A DNA stretch of 14,647 bases from Candidatus Dojkabacteria bacterium (GTDB taxonomy: Bacteria > Patescibacteriota > Dojkabacteria > GCA-002793355): the NCBI GenBank assembly GCA_027033525.1, contig JALVLD010000066.1:1-14647 (forward strand), in the 5' to 3' direction. The notes under the pieces were generated by a model. That model saw nothing but the letters and a program-made list of their open reading frames with translations, had not been told where the DNA came from and made no database searches. Below are positions 7,241-12,610 of the stretch, in pieces (the stretch's first letter is position 1; each line of letters opens with the position of its first letter). Position numbers and translations under genes: made by a program.

Positions 7241-7279
7241 GGGGGGCGGCGGCCTTCGGCCGCCGCCCCCCATCCTTTT
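7241..7279 (+). terminator. Very GC-rich hairpin, intrinsic terminator of the HU gene
   Basis: A perfect 14-bp stem made only of G and C (7241-7254 pairing with 7258-7271) with a three-base loop TTC, followed by ATCCTTTT. An A-run (7234-7238) precedes it. It stands out sharply in A+T-rich DNA. The T-run is short, but stem strength and position directly after a monocistronic gene support a terminator. The next gene's -10 box lies within 11 bases of the stem. Confidence 0.85.
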
Positions 7280-7287
7280 GTTATAAT
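7279..7287 (+). promoter_or_regulatory. Extended -10 promoter of the CAP-domain gene, predicted leaderless
   Basis: TGTTATAAT is a full extended -10 (TGnTATAAT). Its last base is six bases before the ATG at 7294, so transcription should begin at or beside the start codon. A -35 box would have to lie in the terminator stem, which is pure G/C there, so the promoter probably relies on the extended -10 element alone. Confidence 0.65.
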
Positions 7288-7293
7288 ATCCTT

Positions 7294-8559
7294 ATGAAGC
7301 AGGTACGCTACGCTTTACTTACAACAATAACTTTCCTCGTATTTTTCGTCGTAGCCTTTCAGCAACAGTTAACAAATGTTGTAGCAAGCTCATTAACTCC
7401 CTTGCAAATTGCAGAGTATATAAACCACGAACGTTTAGCTAAAGACATTCCACCACTTGCACTAAATCCTCAGCTATCCCAAGCCGCATACCTAAAGGGG
7501 AAGGATATGCTTGATAAAAACTATTGGGCACATTTTGGCCCACATAACGAAACACCTTGGCAGTTTATTTTAAAGTCAGGCTACGATTATGTATATGCAG
7601 GAGAGAACTTGGCAAAAGGGTTTTCAAGTGCATATGATATAGTCTCTGCCTGGATGGCAAGTCCTAAGCATAGGGAAAATGTCCTAGAGCCCGAGTTTAA
7701 GGATATAGGTGTTGCAGTTTTGCGTGGAAATTTGCGAGGCGAATATGTATATTTGATAGTTGCCTTATTTGGCGCAACTATAGCAGATCGACCTTTACAG
7801 CGCAAAGCAATTCCTGCGTTAGCTATTATATTTCCAGAAGATGGAGCAATCCTTAAAGAGGGCATAGTAAACATTAGGGCAAAAGGGGTAAATTTAAATC
7901 CTAAGTTTGTGCATTTGTATGTAGACAAGGTATTTATAAAAAAGTTGCAACCTTTAAAAAAGGAGGAGTTCGTAAGTGAGCTTAGTTTACCTAGTGGGAC
8001 ACATACCATAGCTATTAGAGCTACAGGGCAAAGGCATGAGCCATTGCTTGATTTTGTTAAGGTAGCAGTGGCAAATGCTGCTAAGGTTGAAAAGCAGAAA
8101 GATTATTATAAATCTGGCATTAGCGTTTCTTTAAAAGATAATCTTTTAAAATTAGATACTCCCAACGTGTTAAGTTTCAAAACTTTATATATGCGAGTAG
8201 ATAATGTTATTTACAAAATCGCTAGGTTCCCTTATACCGTGGAATTACCATATGTGCCCCAAAAAGATTTGTCCTTACATTTTGTAGTTGAAACAGCTAG
8301 TGGGACTCAACTTGAATTTGATAAGGTTGTGTCCGTTGATAGGTCCAGCGTCTTGGCAGGCAGGATAGGTTTTATAAATCTTAGTGGTCCGTATAAAACA
8401 GTTTTTGTTGGTTTATCGGCTATGTTTTTCTTGTTATCTTTTGTTGCATTAATTATTGCATTAAAAGGGAGTCATCATTTAATTTGGGATGTTTTGGCAG
8501 CCGATTTACTGTATATATTAGTTTTGGTGTTATTAAATGTGGGCTTTGTTACGGTTTAA
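7294..8559 (+). CDS. Membrane-anchored CAP/SCP-domain protein with Ig-like region
   Basis: 421 residues. Residues 8-28 form a signal peptide or membrane anchor. A CAP (SCP/PR-1, YkwD-like) domain spans about 37-160, with the typical cavity residues H80 (WAHFGP), E104 (AGENLAKGF) and H126-E128 (SPKHRENVLEP), plus DIGVAV. About 175-262 resembles an Ig-like beta domain of surface proteins (IIFPEDGAILKEGIVNI... LSLPSGTHTIAIRA), and a second beta-rich stretch covers about 290-350. Two hydrophobic segments (about 368-390 and 397-417) return the chain to the membrane. The CAP domain is therefore predicted outside the cell. Function of bacterial CAP proteins is mostly unknown. The last 23 nt overlap the next gene, so the two are likely translated together. 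Confidence 0.88.
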   Translation: MKQVRYALLTTITFLVFFVVAFQQQLTNVVASSLTPLQIAEYINHERLAKDIPPLALNPQLSQAAYLKGKDMLDKNYWAHFGPHNETPWQFILKSGYDYVYAGENLAKGFSSAYDIVSAWMASPKHRENVLEPEFKDIGVAVLRGNLRGEYVYLIVALFGATIADRPLQRKAIPALAIIFPEDGAILKEGIVNIRAKGVNLNPKFVHLYVDKVFIKKLQPLKKEEFVSELSLPSGTHTIAIRATGQRHEPLLDFVKVAVANAAKVEKQKDYYKSGISVSLKDNLLKLDTPNVLSFKTLYMRVDNVIYKIARFPYTVELPYVPQKDLSLHFVVETASGTQLEFDKVVSVDRSSVLAGRIGFINLSGPYKTVFVGLSAMFFLLSFVALIIALKGSHHLIWDVLAADLLYILVLVLLNVGFVTV

Positions 8560-9280
8560 AAACAAGAAGTTGCTTCTTTTTGAGGTTTTTGCTAGTTTAT
8601 TGATGCTTTTTTTGCCTCGGTATTTAGCTTTGGTTATTTGGCTTGGTGTGCTTTTTTTTGAGCTGTTAAACGGCTTTCAGCGAATTTTTAAGATACAAAA
8701 TTGGTTACAATTTGTATGGTTTACGATTTGGGCTTTAGTGCTAGCTTATATTTGGACAGGCGAGTGGGAAAGCAGATTCATGTTTTTTATACTACTGTTG
8801 GTCACGTTTTTCATTTTTAGAATTTATGAAGAATTTAGGATATTTAAATTACATATAGCAGGGGTAATAGCTTTAGAGCTCGAGATCTTTTTATTTATGC
8901 TCCTGGGGGCTTTATATTATTTGGTTGTGCGGAATTTCTATCTTGCTGCCAGTATAAATTATCCGAGCTTTGGTGTTGATTTGGGGCTTATTTGGTTAGC
9001 GTTGCTTTTTGCAGAGATTTCGGATTTACCTTATAAATTTTTGGTTTTGGTATTTATAGTCCTTCTGCTGTTTGGGCATAACTCGTGGGTTTGGGATTTT
9101 GGGATATATAGTGCATTTTTAATTAGTTATTTTGCAAAATATTTATCACATATCTATTACGGAGTGGAAAATTTTTTGGGGGTAAAAATGGGGGGGAGTG
9201 CTAGCCATACCTATGTGTATCAGTTGCTTTTTTTAGTTTTATTAATTGCAGTTATAGTTAAGTTGTTTATTAATTTTTAA
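8537..9280 (+). CDS. Polytopic membrane protein of unknown function
   Basis: 247 residues, not recognised. It is almost wholly hydrophobic, with about eight or nine predicted membrane segments (near residues 12-26, 29-47, 56-73, 79-98, 109-133, 147-162, 166-182, 187-203 and 226-245) and many Phe, Leu and Trp residues. Charged residues are few, but some lie within or beside segments (E16, E42, E114-E116, E160, D163), as sometimes seen in transport or membrane-protease proteins; I cannot identify a motif. The ATG lies inside the end of the CAP-domain gene (23-nt overlap), implying a two-gene unit and possibly a physical pairing with that protein. Its end overlaps the opposite-strand Gre gene by 11 nt. 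Coding strand is T-rich, as expected for membrane helices. Confidence 0.8.
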   Translation: MWALLRFKNKKLLLFEVFASLLMLFLPRYLALVIWLGVLFFELLNGFQRIFKIQNWLQFVWFTIWALVLAYIWTGEWESRFMFFILLLVTFFIFRIYEEFRIFKLHIAGVIALELEIFLFMLLGALYYLVVRNFYLAASINYPSFGVDLGLIWLALLFAEISDLPYKFLVLVFIVLLLFGHNSWVWDFGIYSAFLISYFAKYLSHIYYGVENFLGVKMGGSASHTYVYQLLFLVLLIAVIVKLFINF

Positions 9281-9731
9281 CCTTAATAATATCGATTCGT
9301 TGGCCGTTGGCTAGTTTGACAGTGTCTCCTTTTTTATGGCCTAGAATAGCCTTGCCAATAGGGGAGTCTACGCTGATCTTATTTTCAAGTGGGTTAGCTT
9401 CCACAGATGAGGTTAGCATTATAGAACGGGTATTGCCATTAATACTTATTGTAACTATAGAGCCAAGTCCTATTGTTTCTCCAGTAGCTTTTGTAACTTT
9501 AGCAGTGAGTACAACACCTTTTAGCTTTGCTAATTTACCTTTGGCATAAGCGAGATCCTCTTTGGCGGAAATGTATGCACTATTTTCTCTTAAGTCTCCG
9601 TCTTTCCGGGCATTGTTTAAGCGACGAACGATTTCTGGGATTATCTCCTTTTCTAATTTTTGGATTTCCTTTTTTATTTGTTCTAAACCTGCCTTGGTTA
9701 TGTTGGTGAAGGTTATATCCTGCTTTTTCAT
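9270..9731 (-). CDS. greA: Transcription elongation factor GreA/GreB family, copy 1
   Basis: 153 residues, the GreA length (about 158). Gre factors insert a coiled coil into the RNA polymerase secondary channel and stimulate cleavage of backtracked RNA. The N-terminal coiled coil (about 12-75) has the catalytic tip GDLRENSAY, with the acidic pair D46 and E49 matching the Asp and Glu of E. coli GreA. The C-terminal FKBP-like domain has NPLENKISVDSPIGKAILG followed by KKGDTV (usual dP.e.kIS..SPig.AllGk..GD.v). I start at ATG 9731; an in-frame TTG at 9740 would add three residues. A TAAAAT box at 9745-9750 lies 13 bases upstream of the ATG. Second of two tandem Gre genes on this strand, 39 nt after copy 2, so either co-transcribed or separately promoted. 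Confidence 0.9.
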   Translation of the reverse strand: MKKQDITFTNITKAGLEQIKKEIQKLEKEIIPEIVRRLNNARKDGDLRENSAYISAKEDLAYAKGKLAKLKGVVLTAKVTKATGETIGLGSIVTISINGNTRSIMLTSSVEANPLENKISVDSPIGKAILGHKKGDTVKLANGQRIDIIKVKN

Positions 9732-9770
9732 ATGCAGCAAGTTGATTTTAGAGTTTTATATTAGCATATT

Positions 9771-10214
9771 TTAGTTTTTAACTGCAAGTATTTTAGCTAA
9801 GGTGCCATTGATTTTTATTGTCTGTCCAGTTGTCTTGCCTATAAGTTGCTTTCCGACCGGCGAGTTATAGCTGATTTTATTCTTAAGGGGGTCGGCTTCT
9901 ATAGGACTAACAATTTGAATTCTTTTAATTTTGTCGTGTATACGCAGTTTTACTACGGATCCAACCTGGATAGTATTACCTTTTGGTTTTATGGTTTTTG
10001 CGAATCTAACAGCCTCTTTTAAACGTGTTAATTGGGCTTTGTATATTTGCATTTCGTCGTGAATTTGGATATATGCATTATTTTCGGGAATATCTCCATC
10101 ACGTGCTGCGTTTTGTAGCCTTTGAGCTAAATTAGGCAGAGTTTCGTCTTCGATCTTTTTGATTTTTCTTTTTATTTTTTCTAATTCTTGCTTTGACATT
10201 AAGATTTTTTCCAT
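9771..10214 (-). CDS. Transcription elongation factor GreA/GreB family, copy 2
   Basis: 147 residues with the same architecture as its neighbour: coiled coil (about 7-75) with tip GDIPENNAY holding D41 and E44, then the FKBP-like domain with DPLKNKISYNSPVGKQLIG and KTTGQTI. After the tip it has IQIHDE where most GreA proteins have AAKE, and the C-terminal domain has GQTI instead of the usual GDTV, so this looks the more diverged copy. Both acidic tip residues are kept, so cleavage-stimulating activity is plausible; a role as a Gre-like regulator with other timing or target is also possible. Start at ATG 10214 fits a -10 box seven bases upstream; a second in-frame ATG at 10199 is possible. Confidence 0.85.
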   Translation of the reverse strand: MEKILMSKQELEKIKRKIKKIEDETLPNLAQRLQNAARDGDIPENNAYIQIHDEMQIYKAQLTRLKEAVRFAKTIKPKGNTIQVGSVVKLRIHDKIKRIQIVSPIEADPLKNKISYNSPVGKQLIGKTTGQTIKINGTLAKILAVKN

Positions 10215-10221
10215 ACTGTTA

Positions 10222-10238
10222 ATTTTATGGCATATAAT
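10222..10238. promoter_or_regulatory. Back-to-back -10 boxes for greA copy 2 and the L,D-transpeptidase gene
   Basis: Only 29 bases separate the two divergent start codons. On the plus strand TATAAT (10233-10238) ends five bases before ATG 10244. On the minus strand TAAAAT (10227 down to 10222) ends seven bases before ATG 10214. Both imply start sites at or beside the ATG. Any -35 contacts of each promoter would fall in the other gene's 5' end, so the two promoters probably compete or act together. Confidence 0.6.
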
Positions 10239-10243
10239 AAACT

Positions 10244-10864
10244 ATGTGCAAGGCATGCAAATATTGGTTAGCGGCTTGCTGTATGGCAGGTGTGTTTATG
10301 CTATATCCGTATGTAAATATAAGTAGTGGAAATAGTGATATAACTGAACTATCTGAACTATCTGAACCTAGGATGAAGATTAGCCCTGCAGAAATATTAA
10401 ATTGGGGAGAGTTGGTTGAACATATGGCTTTATCAAAATTACGACATGAGTTGTTATATAATAAATTTAAATCTTTTTTGCAAAAAAATAAAAACAAAAT
10501 AAAAGTAATTGTTGATATATCTGAACAATCAGCTTACGTATATAATCCCAAAGAGAAAAATTTTATTGACTTTGTAGTTTCTACGGGTGGGCCTGAGCAT
10601 TATAAGAGAATGACTCCTGCAATTTGGCGTATTAGAGAGAAGAGAGAGACCGGACTTTCTCGAATATATGGTCCTAGATTATTGTTTTTATCGCGTATGG
10701 TTTACGGCAAATTCATTTCAACTACGATAGCTTTGCACGGTACGGATACCCCAGGAATTCTTGGGACCCCGCGATCTCTAGGCTGCGTTTATTTTCGCAA
10801 TCAGGATATCTTGAGGGTATATTCGTGGTTAAGCGTGGGAGATTATGTTCTAACTGTAAATTAA
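10244..10864 (+). CDS. L,D-transpeptidase (YkuD) family protein with altered active-site motif
   Basis: 206 residues. YkuD enzymes make 3-3 peptidoglycan crosslinks or attach proteins to the wall using a cysteine nucleophile outside the membrane. N-terminal hydrophobic segment about 7-25 (anchor or signal), a linker with a short repeated ELS, a helical stretch (about 47-85), then the YkuD domain about 86-206: IKVIVDISEQSAYVY, VSTGG, TPAIWRI, ALHGTDTP (H165), LGTPRSLGCVYFRN with the nucleophile C181. The usual motif is S-(H/K/R/T)-G-C-(V/I)-R; here it is SLGCVY, so the His-like residue is Leu and the Arg after Val is Tyr, with an Arg two positions later. Still probably a transpeptidase, but catalysis or substrate may differ. 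Starts from a -10 box directly before the ATG. Confidence 0.85.
   Translation: MCKACKYWLAACCMAGVFMLYPYVNISSGNSDITELSELSEPRMKISPAEILNWGELVEHMALSKLRHELLYNKFKSFLQKNKNKIKVIVDISEQSAYVYNPKEKNFIDFVVSTGGPEHYKRMTPAIWRIREKRETGLSRIYGPRLLFLSRMVYGKFISTTIALHGTDTPGILGTPRSLGCVYFRNQDILRVYSWLSVGDYVLTVN
10344..10367 (+). repeat. Short 9-base tandem repeat inside the L,D-transpeptidase gene
   Basis: CTGAACTAT occurs twice in a row, followed by a third partial copy CTGAAC. The period is a multiple of three, so it keeps the frame and adds E-L-S units in the linker between membrane anchor and catalytic part. Copy number could vary between strains by slippage without breaking the gene. Confidence 0.8.
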
Positions 10865-10866
10865 TA

Positions 10867-10875
10867 TGATATAAT
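10867..10875 (+). promoter_or_regulatory. Extended -10 promoter of tRNA-Glu and the downstream gene
   Basis: TGATATAAT is a perfect extended -10 box ending 12 bases before the first tRNA base, so the primary transcript would carry only about five extra 5' bases. It begins three bases after the stop codon of the L,D-transpeptidase gene. No separate promoter is seen before the gene at 10971, so this one probably serves both. Confidence 0.7.
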
Positions 10876-10887
10876 TCTTTTGTAAAT

Positions 10888-10960
10888 GCCGCTATCGTCT
10901 AGGGGTCTAGGACATCGGGTTCTCAACCCGAAAACTGGGGTTCGAGTCCCCATAGCGGCA
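10888..10960 (+). tRNA. tRNA-Glu, anticodon CTC
   Basis: 73 bases with a full cloverleaf. Acceptor stem GCCGCTA pairs with TAGCGGC, discriminator base A. D arm starts GTCT. The anticodon stem TCGGG/CCCGA carries the loop TTCTCAA, so the anticodon is CTC and reads the Glu codon GAG. The T arm is TGGGG-TTCGAGT-CCCCA. The 3' CCA is not encoded (AGT follows), so it must be added after transcription. This isoacceptor reads only GAG; a TTC-anticodon tRNA for GAA must be elsewhere. The next coding region begins ten bases after the tRNA. Confidence 0.97.
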
Positions 10961-10970
10961 AGTTTTTATT

Positions 10971-11792
10971 ATGGATAAGTTAGTAAGTCGCGATCTTTCC
11001 AAGGTTTTGAATTTCTCTAGTCGAAAGAGAAAGGTTACTTTAAAGGATTTGCATAAAACTGGGATTTTTCTTGCAGAAAAATTGGGTGATGTGTCCCACT
11101 TGCCAATGTATTTTCGCATTGTTAAGTACGAGTATCCCGAATTTGTAGCACAAGCATTTTCATATGCAATGGCTTCGTACGCAACTGCAAAAGCGCCGGT
11201 ATTCCTAAAACGCTTAGCGGATATTAAGCAGCAGAGCAACTTAAGGATTTTTATAGGAATATTTCCTGATAAAAGCGGAGTTAATACACTAAAGGTTTTG
11301 CTAGGGGGTCTGCCCCAAGGGTTTGGCATAACTAAGCGGTGTAAGATGGTGCCTGTAGAGCAACTGCACTTAACCTTGTTTTTCCATAGTAGATTCCCTG
11401 CCACAAAATATTCGTGGCTTGTTAGGTTGGTCGGTAGTATGCGTAGTAAGTATGGTGATGAGTTAGTATTAACTCCAAGCCTTATTAGCACAAAGATTTC
11501 CAATAAGCTAAGCTACATTTGGTTAGAGAAATTTAATTCAATTGTGTTTAGGTATTATTATGGTATGTTTAAACTCGTTAGGGAGCACAAGAATATGTAT
11601 AAGCACCTAGGCGAGTTTTTGGGGAAAAAGAAAAAGAGTTTTTATCCTCATATTACTTTAGCTCGTTGCAAAAATAAGCTAGAACAAGCGAAAAAGGAAT
11701 CGATTGATATTGCTATTAGTGCAGAATTTAAGTTAGCAGTAAGCAAGTTGACAAATAAAGGGCCAAAATATAAAATACATGCAACTTATTAA
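10971..11792 (+). CDS. 2H phosphoesterase (RNA 2',3'-cyclic phosphodiesterase, ThpR/LigT type) with N-terminal extension
   Basis: 273 residues. The part from about 91 on fits the 2H phosphoesterase family: LRIFIGIFPD (91-100) as first strand, the first HxT motif H133-L-T135 in EQLHLTLFF, and the second H227-I-T229 in YPHITLARCK. These enzymes act on 2',3'-cyclic or 2',5'-linked RNA ends; LigT of E. coli joins tRNA halves in vitro. The family is usually about 180 residues. The first 90 residues are extra, basic at the start (VSRDLSKVLNFSSRKRKVTL) and then helical (HLPMYFRIVKYEYPEFVAQA); I do not recognise this part. The gene begins ten bases after tRNA-Glu with no promoter of its own, so its mRNA is likely made by cutting the tRNA off a common transcript. 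No Shine-Dalgarno site. Confidence 0.82.
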   Translation: MDKLVSRDLSKVLNFSSRKRKVTLKDLHKTGIFLAEKLGDVSHLPMYFRIVKYEYPEFVAQAFSYAMASYATAKAPVFLKRLADIKQQSNLRIFIGIFPDKSGVNTLKVLLGGLPQGFGITKRCKMVPVEQLHLTLFFHSRFPATKYSWLVRLVGSMRSKYGDELVLTPSLISTKISNKLSYIWLEKFNSIVFRYYYGMFKLVREHKNMYKHLGEFLGKKKKSFYPHITLARCKNKLEQAKKESIDIAISAEFKLAVSKLTNKGPKYKIHATY

Positions 11793-11806
11793 GTATTTAA
11801 GATTAT

Positions 11807-11835
11807 TTGCAAGCTTTTAAGGGCTTTGATATAAT
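11807..11835 (+). promoter_or_regulatory. Promoter of infA and the alpha half operon
   Basis: TTGCAA (11807-11812) and TATAAT (11830-11835), separated by 17 bases and with TG one base before the -10, give the best complete promoter of the window besides that of HU. The ATG of infA follows 11 bases after the -10 box, leaving a predicted leader of about 3-5 bases and no room for a ribosome-binding site. It restarts transcription of the ribosomal genes after the inserted block. Confidence 0.8.
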
Positions 11836-11846
11836 AAACAGCTTTT

Positions 11847-12059
11847 ATGGTGATACTTGAAGGGAAAGTGATTCAAGCCTTACCGGATGGTAAGTATAAG
11901 GTAAAGGTAGAGTACAAAGGTAAAGCAAAAGAATTTATATGCTACGTTTCAGGTAGAATGCGGGTGAATCACATTATAATTACTGAAGGCGATAAGGTGA
12001 AAATAGAAGTGTCGCCTTACGACCCAACTAGGGGCAAAATAATATACAGATTAAGGTAA
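11847..12059 (+). CDS. infA: Translation initiation factor IF-1
   Basis: 70 residues, the normal size of this single OB-fold (S1-like) protein, which occupies the A site of the 30S subunit during initiation. Recognised by LEGKVIQALPDGKYKVKVE, CYVSGRMRVNHIIITEGDKV (usual Ah.sGKmR...iri..GD.V) and the end SPYDPTRGKIIYR. The usual N-terminal MAKe.. is shortened to MVI. It opens the alpha half of the operon behind its own promoter. The methionine aminopeptidase gene (map) that often precedes infA is absent here. The stop codon lies one base ahead of the rpmJ start. Confidence 0.96.
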   Translation: MVILEGKVIQALPDGKYKVKVEYKGKAKEFICYVSGRMRVNHIIITEGDKVKIEVSPYDPTRGKIIYRLR

Positions 12060-12206
12060 ATGAAGGTAAAGTCGTCGGTAAAAAAAAGGTGCCCCCATTG
12101 CTATATAGTAATTAGGCGTAAAAAGGTGGGCGTTAGAGGTAAGTATAAAAAAGTTGTTTATGTATATTGCAAGGCTAATCCAAGACATAAACAACGTCAA
12201 GGTTAA
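12060..12206 (+). CDS. rpmJ: 50S ribosomal protein L36 with an internal insertion
   Basis: 48 residues encoded immediately after infA, the canonical place. It begins [14 protein letters not shown] and ends NPRHKQRQG, both hallmark L36 sequences, and keeps the zinc ligands C11, C14, C37 and H43. L36 is a small zinc-ribbon protein of the large subunit. Canonical L36 is 37-38 residues with 12 residues between the second and third Cys; here there are 22, so about ten residues (around [10 protein letters not shown]) are added in the hairpin between the metal ligands. AAGG lies a few bases before the ATG. The gap to rpsM is 18 bases and contains a promoter box. Confidence 0.95.
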   Translation: MKVKSSVKKRCPHCYIVIRRKKVGVRGKYKKVVYVYCKANPRHKQRQG

Positions 12207-12209
12207 TTT

Positions 12210-12218
12210 TGATATAAT
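12210..12218 (+). promoter_or_regulatory. Extended -10 promoter before rpsM, predicted leaderless
   Basis: TGATATAAT is a perfect extended -10 box ending six bases before the rpsM ATG. The hexamer 17 bases upstream (AACAAC, inside rpmJ) is a poor -35, so the extended -10 would carry recognition. Transcription should start at or next to the ATG. It would give extra transcription of rpsM, rpsK, rpsD, rpoA and rplQ within the operon. Confidence 0.65.
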
Positions 12219-12224
12219 AGCAGC

Positions 12225-12608
12225 ATGGCTCGGTTATTTGGAGTAAACATACCAGATGAAAAAAAGGTTAAAATCGCACTTACTTATATTTATGGTATTG
12301 GCCAAAAGCGTGCTGCAGATGTTTTAAAAGCTGTTAAAATAGATCCAGAGAAGCGAACAAGAGAACTTTCTGAAGAGGAGTTGGCAAAAATACGTAGTTA
12401 TATAGAAACCAATTATAAAGTTGAGGGGACATTAAGGCAAGAAGTTAAGGAAAACATTCAACGATTAAAAGAGATTCGTTGTTATAGGGGCATTAGGCAT
12501 ATTGTTGGCTTGCCAGTAAGAGGGCAACGAACACGCCATAATGCCAGGACATGGAAGGGGAAGGCTGTTCCCGTTGGTGGATTAAATCCTAAAGTAACTA
12601 AGAAATAA
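12225..12608 (+). CDS. rpsM: 30S ribosomal protein S13
   Basis: 127 residues, usual for uS13, a head protein that contacts the P-site tRNA and forms bridges to the large subunit. Evidence: ARLFGVNIPDEKKVKIALTY with IYGIGQKRA (helix-two-turn-helix region), RCYRGIRHIVGLPVRGQRTR and HNARTWKG. The basic C-terminal tail ends NPKVTKK. A -10 box sits directly before the start, so the gene can be read from a leaderless mRNA as well as from the infA transcript. Two bases separate it from rpsK. Confidence 0.97.
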   Translation: MARLFGVNIPDEKKVKIALTYIYGIGQKRAADVLKAVKIDPEKRTRELSEEELAKIRSYIETNYKVEGTLRQEVKENIQRLKEIRCYRGIRHIVGLPVRGQRTRHNARTWKGKAVPVGGLNPKVTKK

Positions 12609-12610
12609 GA

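Noticed and set aside
7587..8009. 140-codon open frame on the minus strand
   Set aside because: Antisense to the CAP-domain gene, whose conserved residues are on the plus strand.
9307..9774. Three plus-strand open frames opposite the first gre gene
   Set aside because: The minus-strand frame gives a complete Gre protein; the plus-strand frames overlap one another and show no family pattern.
10244..10300. Possible lipoprotein signal (L-A-A-C at residues 9-12) of the L,D-transpeptidase-like protein
   Set aside because: Only eleven residues precede the Cys, too short for a normal lipoprotein signal, and hydrophobicity continues after it; a membrane anchor fits better.
10907..11503. 198-codon open frame on the minus strand
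   Set aside because: It runs antisense across the tRNA and the 2H phosphoesterase gene, which has both HxT motifs on the plus strand; no sign of a real product.
11793..11846. Terminator after the 2H phosphoesterase gene
   Set aside because: Only a weak AAGC/GCTT pairing exists there and it overlaps the infA promoter; not convincing as a terminator.
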